Assembly (NCBI RefSeq): GCF_002837185.1
Contig: NZ_KZ477992.1
Coordinates: 47,865-111,864, forward strand
DNA from: Pseudomonas fluorescens
GTDB lineage: Bacteria; Pseudomonadota; Gammaproteobacteria; Pseudomonadales; Pseudomonadaceae
Direction: 5' to 3'
Length of the DNA stretch: 64,000 nucleotides
The first letter of the stretch is position 1. Each line of letters begins with the position of its first letter. A program made the position numbers and the translations under genes. Under the pieces are notes generated by a model. The model saw only the letters and a program-made list of their open reading frames with translations. It did not search any database and was not told the DNA's origin. Below, piece by piece: positions 1 to 6,413 of the stretch.

Positions 1-478
1 GAGGGCGGCTTTTTGGGTGAGGTTTATGGGGGCGGCGGGAGGCTGAGCCATGACGGATACTCGGGTAGGTGAGGACAGTCAGGTTAGCCAGAAGAATGGC
101 GCAGGGCTTGAACGATCATGCAATAGGCGTCATTGCGCTGTTCCGAATTCAAGCCTGCCGCAATTTGCCCGCGAGCCAAGATAGCGCCATCGCCGGAATC
201 GAGAGAAAAGCCGCATACAGGATGCCGACACCCAGCAACGGGGAAGCACCTGAGGTGACCAACATCACTGGGATCTGAGCAAGCATTACGACGGCACCTG
301 CGGACCACTGGGCGCTTTTTTGCAGGGCTCCAAGAATCACCGACAGAGCAAGCGCGGCGGGGTAGATGAGGGTCCAATAATTAGCCAGGTCCCATGGCTC
401 TTTAGTCCCCGTGACTGCTGAAACAACAGTCCAAAAAAATAGGGAAACAACACAGGTGGCGATGAGTGCCATGATTTT
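1..478. repeat. Long direct repeat, copy 1 (runs off the left edge)
   Basis: Positions 2–478 match 3260–3738 almost base for base, at an offset of 3258 that becomes 3259 after a one-base insertion. The repeat holds a complete small membrane-protein gene and about 150 bp beyond its stop. The left border is not visible because the window starts inside it. The two copies bracket the hybrid histidine kinase gene. Confidence 0.9.
149..472 (-). CDS. Small integral membrane protein, intact copy
   Basis: This is a 107-residue protein of unknown function that I do not recognise by name. It shows three to four hydrophobic stretches, at about residues 3–20, 32–47, 55–74 and 80–101, so it is probably an inner-membrane protein. 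The start ATG at 472 has a good ribosome site (AGGAAA) just upstream. It lies about 50 bp downstream of the histidine kinase gene on the same strand and could be cotranscribed with it. A second copy at 3407–3731 is frameshifted in a run of A/T, whereas this copy has seven bases in that run and reads through. Coding status rests on the conserved reading frame, the membrane profile and the duplication. Confidence 0.6.
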   Translation of the reverse strand: MALIATCVVSLFFWTVVSAVTGTKEPWDLANYWTLIYPAALALSVILGALQKSAQWSAGAVVMLAQIPVMLVTSGASPLLGVGILYAAFLSIPAMALSWLAGKLRQA

Positions 479-520
479 CCTATTTCACTTTGTCGAAAGG
501 CCGTTGGACGCAATCGAAAT

Positions 521-2941
521 TTATTTCGATCGCAGTGAAGCCCTGCGCTTTACCACGTTGGCAAGCAAGCGGGAAAGCGATTCGATTGAATAAGGTTTCT
601 GCAATAGCTCGAACCGCTGACCACCCGCTTCAATTTTGGCGAACTCGGAGCTGTAGCCTGTGGTGAGGACCACTGGCAACCATGGATAAAGTACTTCGAT
701 ACGTTCGAACAACTCGATCCCGCTCATGCCGGGCATCGTGATATCTGAGAAGACGACATGAAAATTTTCCGGGTTAGTTGAGAGCGCGGTAAGCGCCTCC
801 CGCGCGCCAGGTACCCAATGGACGGTATAACCCAGCTGCTGCAGAGTAGCAGAAGTGAAAGTCCCGATATCTTCATTGTCCTCTACAACCAGCACCGCAT
901 ATCCCTCGCCGCACTCCGTAACTGCAGGTGCGGCATCAATGGTCTTTTGCACGAATGCCTCGACCCGTGGCAGATACAGAGTAAACGTGCTGCCAACACC
1001 CTCACAGCTACTGACCAGGACCTCTCCGCCTGATTGCTTTGCAAACCCGAAGACTTGAGACAGACCGAGTCCGGTGCCTTGCCCCACACCTTTGGTCGTG
1101 TAGAAGGGCTCAAAGATGCGCTCTAATTTGTCTGCAGAAATTCCTGTGCCGGTATCGGATATAGAAACCGTCACGAAATTTCCAGGACGTTCGGGGTGTG
1201 AGCGTACTGCGGGGAGCGATGTATTCGTATTAACGCTGATTGAAAGCTCCCCAACACCGCCCATTGCGTCCCGAGCGTTAACGAGCATGTTTACCAGCGC
1301 GGTCTCGAACTGGCTTACATCGGCATTGATAAAACACGGCTCATCACAGATATCGATGGTCACACTGATCCGTGACCCAGTGAGTGTGTCCATCATTTCG
1401 CCTATTCGCACAACACTCTCGCCAGCGTTAAAGATTTCCGGTTGCAGCTTTTGTCGTCGTGCAAATGCCAACAACTGGCTGGTCAACCGCGCCGCACGCT
1501 CTACCGTACTTGAAATCGCTTTGATGTATTTATCGCGGCGATCTTCTGATAGGACTGGGCTGCTGAGAAGATCTGTACAGGACTTGATAACCGTCAGTAG
1601 ATTATTGAAATCGTGGGCGACACCACCCGTGAGCTGCCCAATGGCTTCCAGCTTTTGCGATTGCCGCAGCGCCTCCTCTGAACGCTTCAATGCCTCGTTG
1701 GCATCTTCCTCCGCTTGAGTATCCCGGCCAACAGCGTGGATAAAGTCTTTATCCGGCACCGCCGTCCAGGAGATGGTGCGATATGAGTTATCCGAATGCC
1801 GGTAGCGATTCTTGAAAGTAGGGAAATGCTCCCCTCGTTTCAGATCGGTCATCGCATCAATCGTCCGCTCCAAGTCATCAGGGTGAACGAAGTCAAGAAA
1901 TTGGCTATTTATGAGATGTTCTTCAGGCCATCCCAGCGTTTTACTCCACGCAGGGTTGACCGCCGAGATTTTCCCATCGAAATGAGCGACCAGCATGAGG
2001 TCTGCGGAAAGCCGCCAAATTCGATCTCGGTCCTGGGTTTTCTCGACAACTTGCTGCTCCAACGACTCGTTGAGTTTGGCCAATGCATTTTGGGCATCAC
2101 GCAGGGCTGTCATGTCGCGAGACACGCTAAGGATTTTTTCGGGTTTCCCATCCGAGCCAAAAATAGGACTGACTTGAACGTGCCACCATTTCAGCGTCCC
2201 GCCCATGGTGAAAGCAGATCCCATAAAGCTGGCACTCTTACCTTCGCGAGCAGATTGCACCGCAGCCTTGGCATCCAAGTTTCCCTGATCCTGCCAGAAG
2301 TCAGGCCATGGACAGCCCCGTATTTCATTGAAATCACTGACTTCCATGATCTCTTTACCCAACTCGCTCATGAACGTCAGGCGGGCGTCCAGATCCAGTA
2401 CTTTGATGCAGTCGTTTATGCTCGCGAGAACACGGTCGGTGAATGCCTCGTTCTCCTCCAGTTTCAGCGCTCCGTGAACCTGCGTCGTGGTTTCGTGGAC
2501 AAGGCAGAACATTCCTTCAGGCTTTCCAGTATCCCCATGCAGTGGCGAAAACGAGAATGACCAGAAAGTCAGCTCGGTCACCCCCTCCCGAACAAGTGTA
2601 ATCGGATGGTTTTCAAAGCGGCTTGCCTGCCCCTGAAGCGCGCTTTGCGCAATGGTGCGTACTTGCTCCCATGCTTGGCCCCAAATCCAATGAATCGGCG
2701 CGCCTAAGGCAACTTCTGGCGCGCACGGGAGATTGATGAGGTAAGCGTCATTGAAGAACAGTTGTAACGTGTCTCCCCACACGAGGTACATGCTGTCGGG
2801 GGAGTTCAGCATCAGACTGAGTGAACTTTTGAGCGCCATAGGCCAAGATTCTCTGGCCCCCAGAGGGGTTGCAGACCAATCCGTTTCGCGTATGAGGCGC
2901 CCCATATCTCCGCCACCGGCAGGGAGGTCAAACGAAACCAT
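521..2941 (-). CDS. Hybrid sensor histidine kinase/response regulator with PAS domains
   Basis: This cytoplasmic-type hybrid kinase has about 806 residues and no clear membrane segment. An N-terminal PAS-like fold begins with the GGGDMGRLIRETDWSATPLG signature. Further PAS/PAC repeats follow at about 190–290 and 315–400. The dimerisation/phosphoacceptor box GGVAHDFNNLL places the His near residue 443. ATPase motifs follow: VNMLVNARDAM (N box), DTGTGIS (G1) and GLGLSQVFGF (G2). A C-terminal receiver carries VVFSDITMPGMSG, with its Asp near 732. The ATG at 2941 follows a GGGAG ribosome site and fits the family's usual N-terminus. An in-frame ATG at 3013 would add 24 residues but lacks a good ribosome site. 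No separate output regulator is adjacent and the signal is unknown. Confidence 0.9.
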   Translation of the reverse strand: MVSFDLPAGGGDMGRLIRETDWSATPLGARESWPMALKSSLSLMLNSPDSMYLVWGDTLQLFFNDAYLINLPCAPEVALGAPIHWIWGQAWEQVRTIAQSALQGQASRFENHPITLVREGVTELTFWSFSFSPLHGDTGKPEGMFCLVHETTTQVHGALKLEENEAFTDRVLASINDCIKVLDLDARLTFMSELGKEIMEVSDFNEIRGCPWPDFWQDQGNLDAKAAVQSAREGKSASFMGSAFTMGGTLKWWHVQVSPIFGSDGKPEKILSVSRDMTALRDAQNALAKLNESLEQQVVEKTQDRDRIWRLSADLMLVAHFDGKISAVNPAWSKTLGWPEEHLINSQFLDFVHPDDLERTIDAMTDLKRGEHFPTFKNRYRHSDNSYRTISWTAVPDKDFIHAVGRDTQAEEDANEALKRSEEALRQSQKLEAIGQLTGGVAHDFNNLLTVIKSCTDLLSSPVLSEDRRDKYIKAISSTVERAARLTSQLLAFARRQKLQPEIFNAGESVVRIGEMMDTLTGSRISVTIDICDEPCFINADVSQFETALVNMLVNARDAMGGVGELSISVNTNTSLPAVRSHPERPGNFVTVSISDTGTGISADKLERIFEPFYTTKGVGQGTGLGLSQVFGFAKQSGGEVLVSSCEGVGSTFTLYLPRVEAFVQKTIDAAPAVTECGEGYAVLVVEDNEDIGTFTSATLQQLGYTVHWVPGAREALTALSTNPENFHVVFSDITMPGMSGIELFERIEVLYPWLPVVLTTGYSSEFAKIEAGGQRFELLQKPYSIESLSRLLANVVKRRASLRSK

Positions 2942-3013
2942 GTACTTGAAAGCTCCCTCGGCCAAAAGGTGGCCAATACGCTGCGAGAATAGAGCAGGCA
3001 TGATGTCATTCAT

Positions 3014-3259
3014 GCCCGCTGCACAGCCATCTATAAAAAAAACTGGAGGTGCCTTCGGTCGGTTTTGGAGTCAGGCTCTGGTGCTGTGTTCAACGTAATG
3101 CGTGAAGTGAATCGTCCCAGGATTCATGAGGTCGCCGAGTGAGCGTTTCTGGCCGGTTGCTGCCGTGCGCGACCGGCAACTCTCAGTTGTTGTTGCCGAC
3201 CCGAACTGGAATCAGGGGCAGATTAGATTTGAAATAATCGTGGTTTGACCCCGGTTTTA
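3014..3259. other. Intergenic region upstream of the kinase, with an inverted repeat
   Basis: I see no gene here. Positions 3152–3177 form an imperfect hairpin (GCCGGTTGC paired with GCGACCGGC). Positions 3213–3252 are bounded by GGGGCAGA and TGACCCC, weakly inverted, resembling a dispersed intergenic element. The second copy of the long repeat starts at 3260. The kinase promoter should lie in this stretch but no convincing -35/-10 pair stands out. Confidence 0.4.
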
Positions 3260-3738
3260 AGGGCGGCTTTTTGGGTGAGGTTTATGGGGGCGGCGGGAGG
3301 CTGAGCCATGACGGATACTCGGGTAGGTGAGGACAGTCAGGTTAGCCAGAAGAATGGCGCAGGGCTTGAACGATCATGCAATAGGCGTCACTGCGCTGTT
3401 CCGAATTCAAGCCTGCCGCAATTTGCCCGCGAGCCAAGATAGCGCCATCGCCGGAATCGAGAGAAAAGCCGCATACAGGATGCCGACACCCAGCAACGGG
3501 GAAACACCTGAGGTAACCAACATCACTGGGATCTGAGCAAGCATTACGACGGCACCTGCGGACCACTGGGCGCTTTTCAGCGCGGCTCCAAGCAGCGCTG
3601 ACAGAGCAAGCGCTGCGGGATAGATGAGGGTCCAATAACTGGCCAGGTCCCAAGGCTCTTTAGTCCCTGTGACTGCTGAAACAACAGTCCAAAAAAAACA
3701 GGGACACAATGCAAGTAGCAGTGAATGCCATGATTTTC
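3260..3738. repeat. Long direct repeat, copy 2
   Basis: This is the second copy of the segment at 1–478. It is nearly identical, with scattered substitutions clustered around 3575–3600 and 3690–3720. It diverges from copy 1 just upstream of the small gene's start codon, where copy 2 enters a T-rich tract and then a dispersed repeat. Confidence 0.9.
3407..3731 (-). pseudogene. Frameshifted second copy of the small membrane-protein gene
   Basis: The copy at 149–472 starts at an ATG and reads through a run of seven T (coding strand) into the membrane domain. Here the equivalent ATG (3731) is followed by eight T, so translation from it would stop after about 23 residues at the TAA near 3662. The rest of the frame is intact and highly similar, so the break is a single homopolymer slip. 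A longer open frame entering from upstream (to 3907) reads through a dispersed repeat and is unlikely to be the natural N-terminus. It may be a real pseudogene, a slippage switch or a sequencing error. Confidence 0.65.
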
Positions 3739-3757
3739 TTTTTTTTCCCGGACATAT

Positions 3758-3892
3758 GATCGCTCCCTCGCTCCGCGTGGGAATGCATCCCGTGACGCTG
3801 CGCGCCACTCTAGCGCAATTGCCGGATTCTGCGCTGAGAGTGGGACGCGGAGCGTCCGGGGCGGCATTACCACGCAGAGCGTGGGAACGATC
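3758..3892. repeat. Dispersed Pseudomonas intergenic repeat (GCTCCGCGTGGGAATGC type)
   Basis: The element begins GATCGCTCCC and ends GGGAACGATC, so its termini are inverted. It contains CTCCGCGTGGGAATGC at one end, its inverse at the other, and an internal GGACGCGGAGCGTCC hairpin. This arrangement is common between genes in fluorescent pseudomonads. It abuts the stop codon of the truncated molybdoenzyme gene and may serve as its transcription end. Confidence 0.7.
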
Positions 3893-4120
3893 AACTGGCC
3901 GCCGCAATCAACCCGCGTCGTTGCAAAGCCACTTGCGCCTCCTCTGGATTCATCCGCACCAGGTTCACTGGAATGGATTTCGCCGCCGGTGTGTTACTGC
4001 GGCTATCCCGATTTGCCAGTGGCAGCAAACCGTTGGTTTCCGGGTAGTACGCGGCGCAACAGCCTTGCGGCACGTCGAAGGGGATGACTTTGAAGCCGGG
4101 CGCACGACGCGGAACGCAAA
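3891..4120 (-). pseudogene. C-terminal stump of an FdhF/YdeP-family molybdopterin oxidoreductase
   Basis: Read on the minus strand from about 4120, the frame gives an uninterrupted ~75-residue tail containing GFKVIPFDVPQGCCAAYYPE, then TNGLLPL and SNTPAAKSIPV. This matches the conserved C-terminal segment of FdhF/YdeP-type formate-dehydrogenase-like proteins (VPYDIPRGCAAAYFPETN...SNTPTSK). The stop is TGA at 3891–3893. The several hundred N-terminal residues are missing: upstream the DNA turns abruptly AT-rich and into the DUF4062 gene. I read this as the end of a core-type gene left by a deletion or island replacement. It has no plausible start and is not functional. Confidence 0.75.
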
Positions 4121-4164
4121 ATGCTCATGTAAATATATCCGTCCCTTATCTGTTTTTTCTCTGA

Positions 4165-5211
4165 CTAAACGGGTTCAGTTGTATCGTCTGAAGTTTCAGA
4201 TGCTTCAACAATGGAAGGTAATCCCGCTTCCAGTTGAAAACGGCGTATGTTTTTTATGACTTTTTTGCCTAGTGTCGTTAATGACCAATATTCCGCATTG
4301 TCACTCAAGGAGTGTTTCTTCTTTGATGGTTCCACTAAGTCTAAAGCTGCTAAGTCGGCTAATATTCCAGCGACGATATTGGATCCTACTGGGTAATTTT
4401 TGAAGTATCCTGTTCCCGATAACCCTAGTGCGATATTTTGGGCAATTCCTAACTTACTGTTTTCACCAAGTAAGTGTGGGCCGATATGCTGGAAAATATT
4501 GGCAAGAGTGGTTTCGTGGATTTTTCCATTTTCCCACTTTGAGGTTTTTCTGATGCGAATATACATTTTATTAGATGACAAAATTCGAACTGATGCGTGC
4601 ACTTCATCTTCTTGGAGTACTTGCGTTTTTTTGTGATTTTCGAGCTCTGTTCGAAGCTCGGAGTTCTCATGGCTAAGTCTTGTTAGCTCACGAGTTACCT
4701 CAGGGCCAGCGACCTCATCCGCTCTTATCCATCCTGTCCTGGGGTATGCAGTAATTGCCTTCATCAGTGCAATTGAAATTTTCCCGTGCAATTCGTCTTT
4801 ATTTTGCCAAAATTGTATAAGTTTGGTTTTTATTTTTCGTTTGAAGTCAGTAAGCTTTTTTCTTGAATCTGAATCTGGCTCTTGCTGGTCGTTTGGCCAT
4901 AGCGCTCCATCCGAAATAATAAAAGCTAAAATTGGTACTCCTAAAGAAATTGCATAATCATATTCTTTTTCTGTGTAGCTAATTCCTTGAGTATCTAAAG
5001 AGCCATATCTATGGGCTACTATAAGAACATAGTAGTCGCTGTCTCGGATTTGCCGAGTAATTATAGCCCACTGCTCTTCGTCTGCCGCGCTGAACATCTC
5101 CATTCCCATAGGTATATGACCCATATCTAATACTGCTTTCATTGCCTGATCTCTGTGATCTCTTAGGTCTTGAAAGGTTGAGCTTATAAATACCTGATAT
5201 TTTTTGGACAT
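4165..5211 (-). CDS. DUF4062 domain protein, probable horizontally acquired defence or signalling protein
   Basis: This 348-residue protein begins YQVFISSTFQDLRDHRDQA, the hallmark of DUF4062. That N-terminal domain has a TIR/nucleosidase-like flavodoxin fold in STAND and other immune-type proteins; here it covers about residues 1–110 and includes DSDYYVLIVAHRYGS. A short charged coiled coil follows (about 172–200, with HENSELRTELENHKK). The C-terminal 140 residues look like a winged-helix module. There is no NTPase P-loop, so it is not a full STAND protein. The gene is visibly more AT-rich than its neighbours and uses rarer codons. Its start ATG has an AAGGA ribosome site. It stands alone, directly against a truncated core gene. 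An anti-phage role is inference only. Confidence 0.8.
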   Translation of the reverse strand: MSKKYQVFISSTFQDLRDHRDQAMKAVLDMGHIPMGMEMFSAADEEQWAIITRQIRDSDYYVLIVAHRYGSLDTQGISYTEKEYDYAISLGVPILAFIISDGALWPNDQQEPDSDSRKKLTDFKRKIKTKLIQFWQNKDELHGKISIALMKAITAYPRTGWIRADEVAGPEVTRELTRLSHENSELRTELENHKKTQVLQEDEVHASVRILSSNKMYIRIRKTSKWENGKIHETTLANIFQHIGPHLLGENSKLGIAQNIALGLSGTGYFKNYPVGSNIVAGILADLAALDLVEPSKKKHSLSDNAEYWSLTTLGKKVIKNIRRFQLEAGLPSIVEASETSDDTTEPV

Positions 5212-5480
5212 GAAGAATATCCTTATATTGATGCTCAGAGAAGGTTAGATGTCTTCTGCAGGCTGGGGTAGTTGTGAGCCGAAAGATCAAGCTTTAGGAA
5301 TAAATTTGTAATTTACGCTACTATTTTGACATTGCTTTGTCTATGGGGAATTTTCATTGGTTGTGGAGTTCTGTATTCGGTCAGGTGTGTTGTCATCTTT
5401 AGTAAATCTTCGAGACAACTCTGCTGTGCCGGTTTGCCATTCCCTCCGCTAAATTTGCATTGTCGCTTTTATATTGCGAC
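5212..5480. other. AT-rich spacer between the DUF4062 gene and the structured RNA
   Basis: I see no convincing gene. The stretch should carry the minus-strand promoter of the DUF4062 gene and a plus-strand promoter for the RNA/DUF3077 unit. A TTGACA at 5326–5331 is a possible -35 box for the latter, but no strong -10 box follows at the right distance. Confidence 0.35.
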
Positions 5481-5672
5481 CGGGCCTGGAAACCCGTGGA
5501 ACAATAGCGTACAGGTGCCACTATTTCATCACGACTGCTGGTATTGTTGTGCCAGCATATCCGTGTTATGGCGGCTGTGCGCGGGAGGCCCTCGGGTCTG
5601 CCGGGTTCCTATTGTCCCGGTTTTCCAGCCTGCGCATAGCTGCCACCCATTCGCCTGGGAGCGAACGTGGCG
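5481..5672 (+). ncRNA. Structured leader RNA resembling phage C4/CI-type antisense immunity RNA
   Basis: Four stem-loops are visible: 5481–5496 (CGGG/CCCG), 5536–5557 (TGCTGG/CCAGCA, loop TATTGTTGTG), 5601–5620 (CCGGG/CCCGG, loop TTCCTATTGT) and 5641–5672 (TGCCAC/GTGGCG outer stem, TTCGC/GCGAA inner stem). GGTTCCTATTGT (5604–5615) can pair over 12 bases, two of them G·U, with the ribosome-binding region ACAGTAGGAGCC (5683–5694) of the following small ORF. The second hairpin loop repeats TATTGT. ACAATAG (5501–5507) can alternatively pair with CTATTGT (5609–5615) inside the RNA. In phage P1 the C4 RNA acts this way on icd. The ends are approximate and the RNA class is not verified. Confidence 0.55.
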
Positions 5673-5700
5673 GCCCTTTTCTACAGTAGGAGCCAAGCCA

Positions 5701-5775
5701 ATGAGCATTTCTGAAAGGACATACCCTCGCAACACCGTCCTCAAAACCTCCGCGCATTTCGGTGGTGCCCAATGA
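5701..5775 (+). CDS. 24-residue ORF coupled to the DUF3077 gene (icd-like position)
   Basis: A 24-codon ORF begins at ATG 5701 behind a strong TAGGAG ribosome site. It begins MSISERTYPR and ends in an ATGA that is also the start of the next gene, the geometry of translational coupling. Its ribosome site is the predicted target of the upstream hairpin loops. The peptide has no recognisable domain, so the ORF may matter as a translational switch more than for its product. Confidence 0.45.
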   Translation: MSISERTYPRNTVLKTSAHFGGAQ

Positions 5776-6092
5776 TCAACCCACCCCTCGACAAAACCCT
5801 CGGCGTCATCACCTTTTCCACCTGCGGCAAACAGCCCAACCTCCACCGCCTTTTCCGCGTCAATTCCGGCGTACCCATCTGCGATGCCCTGGAGCATGCC
5901 TCCGAGCTTCTGCACTGTTCCAAAATGCTGGCATTTGATGCAGCGATGGATAACAGCGCAGATCGCTATGCCTGGGCGGCGTATTATTTGGGGGAGATGG
6001 CGAAGGCGGTTGTGGATGATTTGGCGAAGGGGATGTTGCCGAATGGGGTGGTGGAGGAGGGGAATCGGTTGGTGTGTAGGCAGGTGGTTTGA
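5772..6092 (+). CDS. DUF3077/DUF6124-type small Pseudomonas protein
   Basis: This 106-residue soluble protein carries the pattern LFRVNSGVPICDALEHASELLHCSK, followed by the alanine-rich AADRYAWAAYYLGEMAKAVVDDL type helix. It is typical of a small family present in several copies per Pseudomonas genome and often beside phage-like sequences. Its function is unknown. The start codon overlaps the preceding 24-codon ORF by four bases, so translation is probably coupled. The DNA of its last ~15 codons and about 160 bp beyond recurs, decayed, at 7716–7935, suggesting a tandem paralogue was once present. Confidence 0.75.
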   Translation: MINPPLDKTLGVITFSTCGKQPNLHRLFRVNSGVPICDALEHASELLHCSKMLAFDAAMDNSADRYAWAAYYLGEMAKAVVDDLAKGMLPNGVVEEGNRLVCRQVV

Positions 6093-6260
6093 GGGTGTTT
6101 GGGCTGGCGTCTTCGCAGGCCAGCTCTTACAGTGGGCCGTGTTTCAGGTCGGCAGTGGGCGGTGAGGAATGAATCTGTGGACTGCCCACTTTTCGACAGG
6201 CGAAAAAAAGACCTTGAATTCCAAGGTCTTTTTTTAAGATGGTGTCTGAGGGAAACTCGC
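6047..6260. repeat. Left ~210-bp direct repeat flanking the nuclease-like gene
   Basis: This repeat runs from the end of the DUF3077 gene through a spacer and a terminator hairpin into GATGGTG..TGAGGGA, a partial copy of the tRNA-Leu 3' end. It aligns in order with 7716–7935 with moderate divergence and a few indels. The pair brackets about 1.46 kb carrying one gene. Confidence 0.8.
6203..6235. terminator. Bidirectional intrinsic terminator after the DUF3077 gene
   Basis: AGACCTTG and CAAGGTCT form a stem around AATTC, with seven A before it and seven T after it, so it can act on either strand. It is a near copy of the tRNA-Leu terminator at 7876–7909. Confidence 0.8.
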
Positions 6261-6330
6261 TTCCGCCATATTTTACAAGGGTTTCAGGCGAGTTTGGAAG
6301 TTAGGGATACACCTGGGGATACATAAGGCA
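6236..6330. other. att-like tRNA fragment and tandem GGGATACA motifs
   Basis: GATGGTGTCTGAGGGA (6239–6254) imperfectly copies the 3' end of the tRNA-Leu gene (GATGGTGCCCCGAGGGA at 7912–7928). Downstream, GGGATACACCTGGGGATACA (6303–6322) holds two GGGATACA units of the kind that could be recombinase arm sites. No integrase gene is present, so this is read as the scar of an integrative element. Confidence 0.45.
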
Positions 6331-6413
6331 TAGTGCTTCGTTTGTACTCGACGTTGCTTGTGAATCAAATCACGATTAACTTTGATGGCCATTTGATCAT
6401 ACTGCAGGGCGCA

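Noticed and set aside
69..278. Plus-strand 69-codon frame, duplicated at 3327–3536
   Set aside because: It is conserved only because the whole segment is duplicated; it lies opposite the membrane-protein gene and has no ribosome site or homology.
6333..6413. Upstream start for the nuclease-like gene (ATG 6333)
   Set aside because: The added 27 residues lie in the element's end sequence and lack a ribosome site; the tandem ATGs at 6414/6417 fit better.
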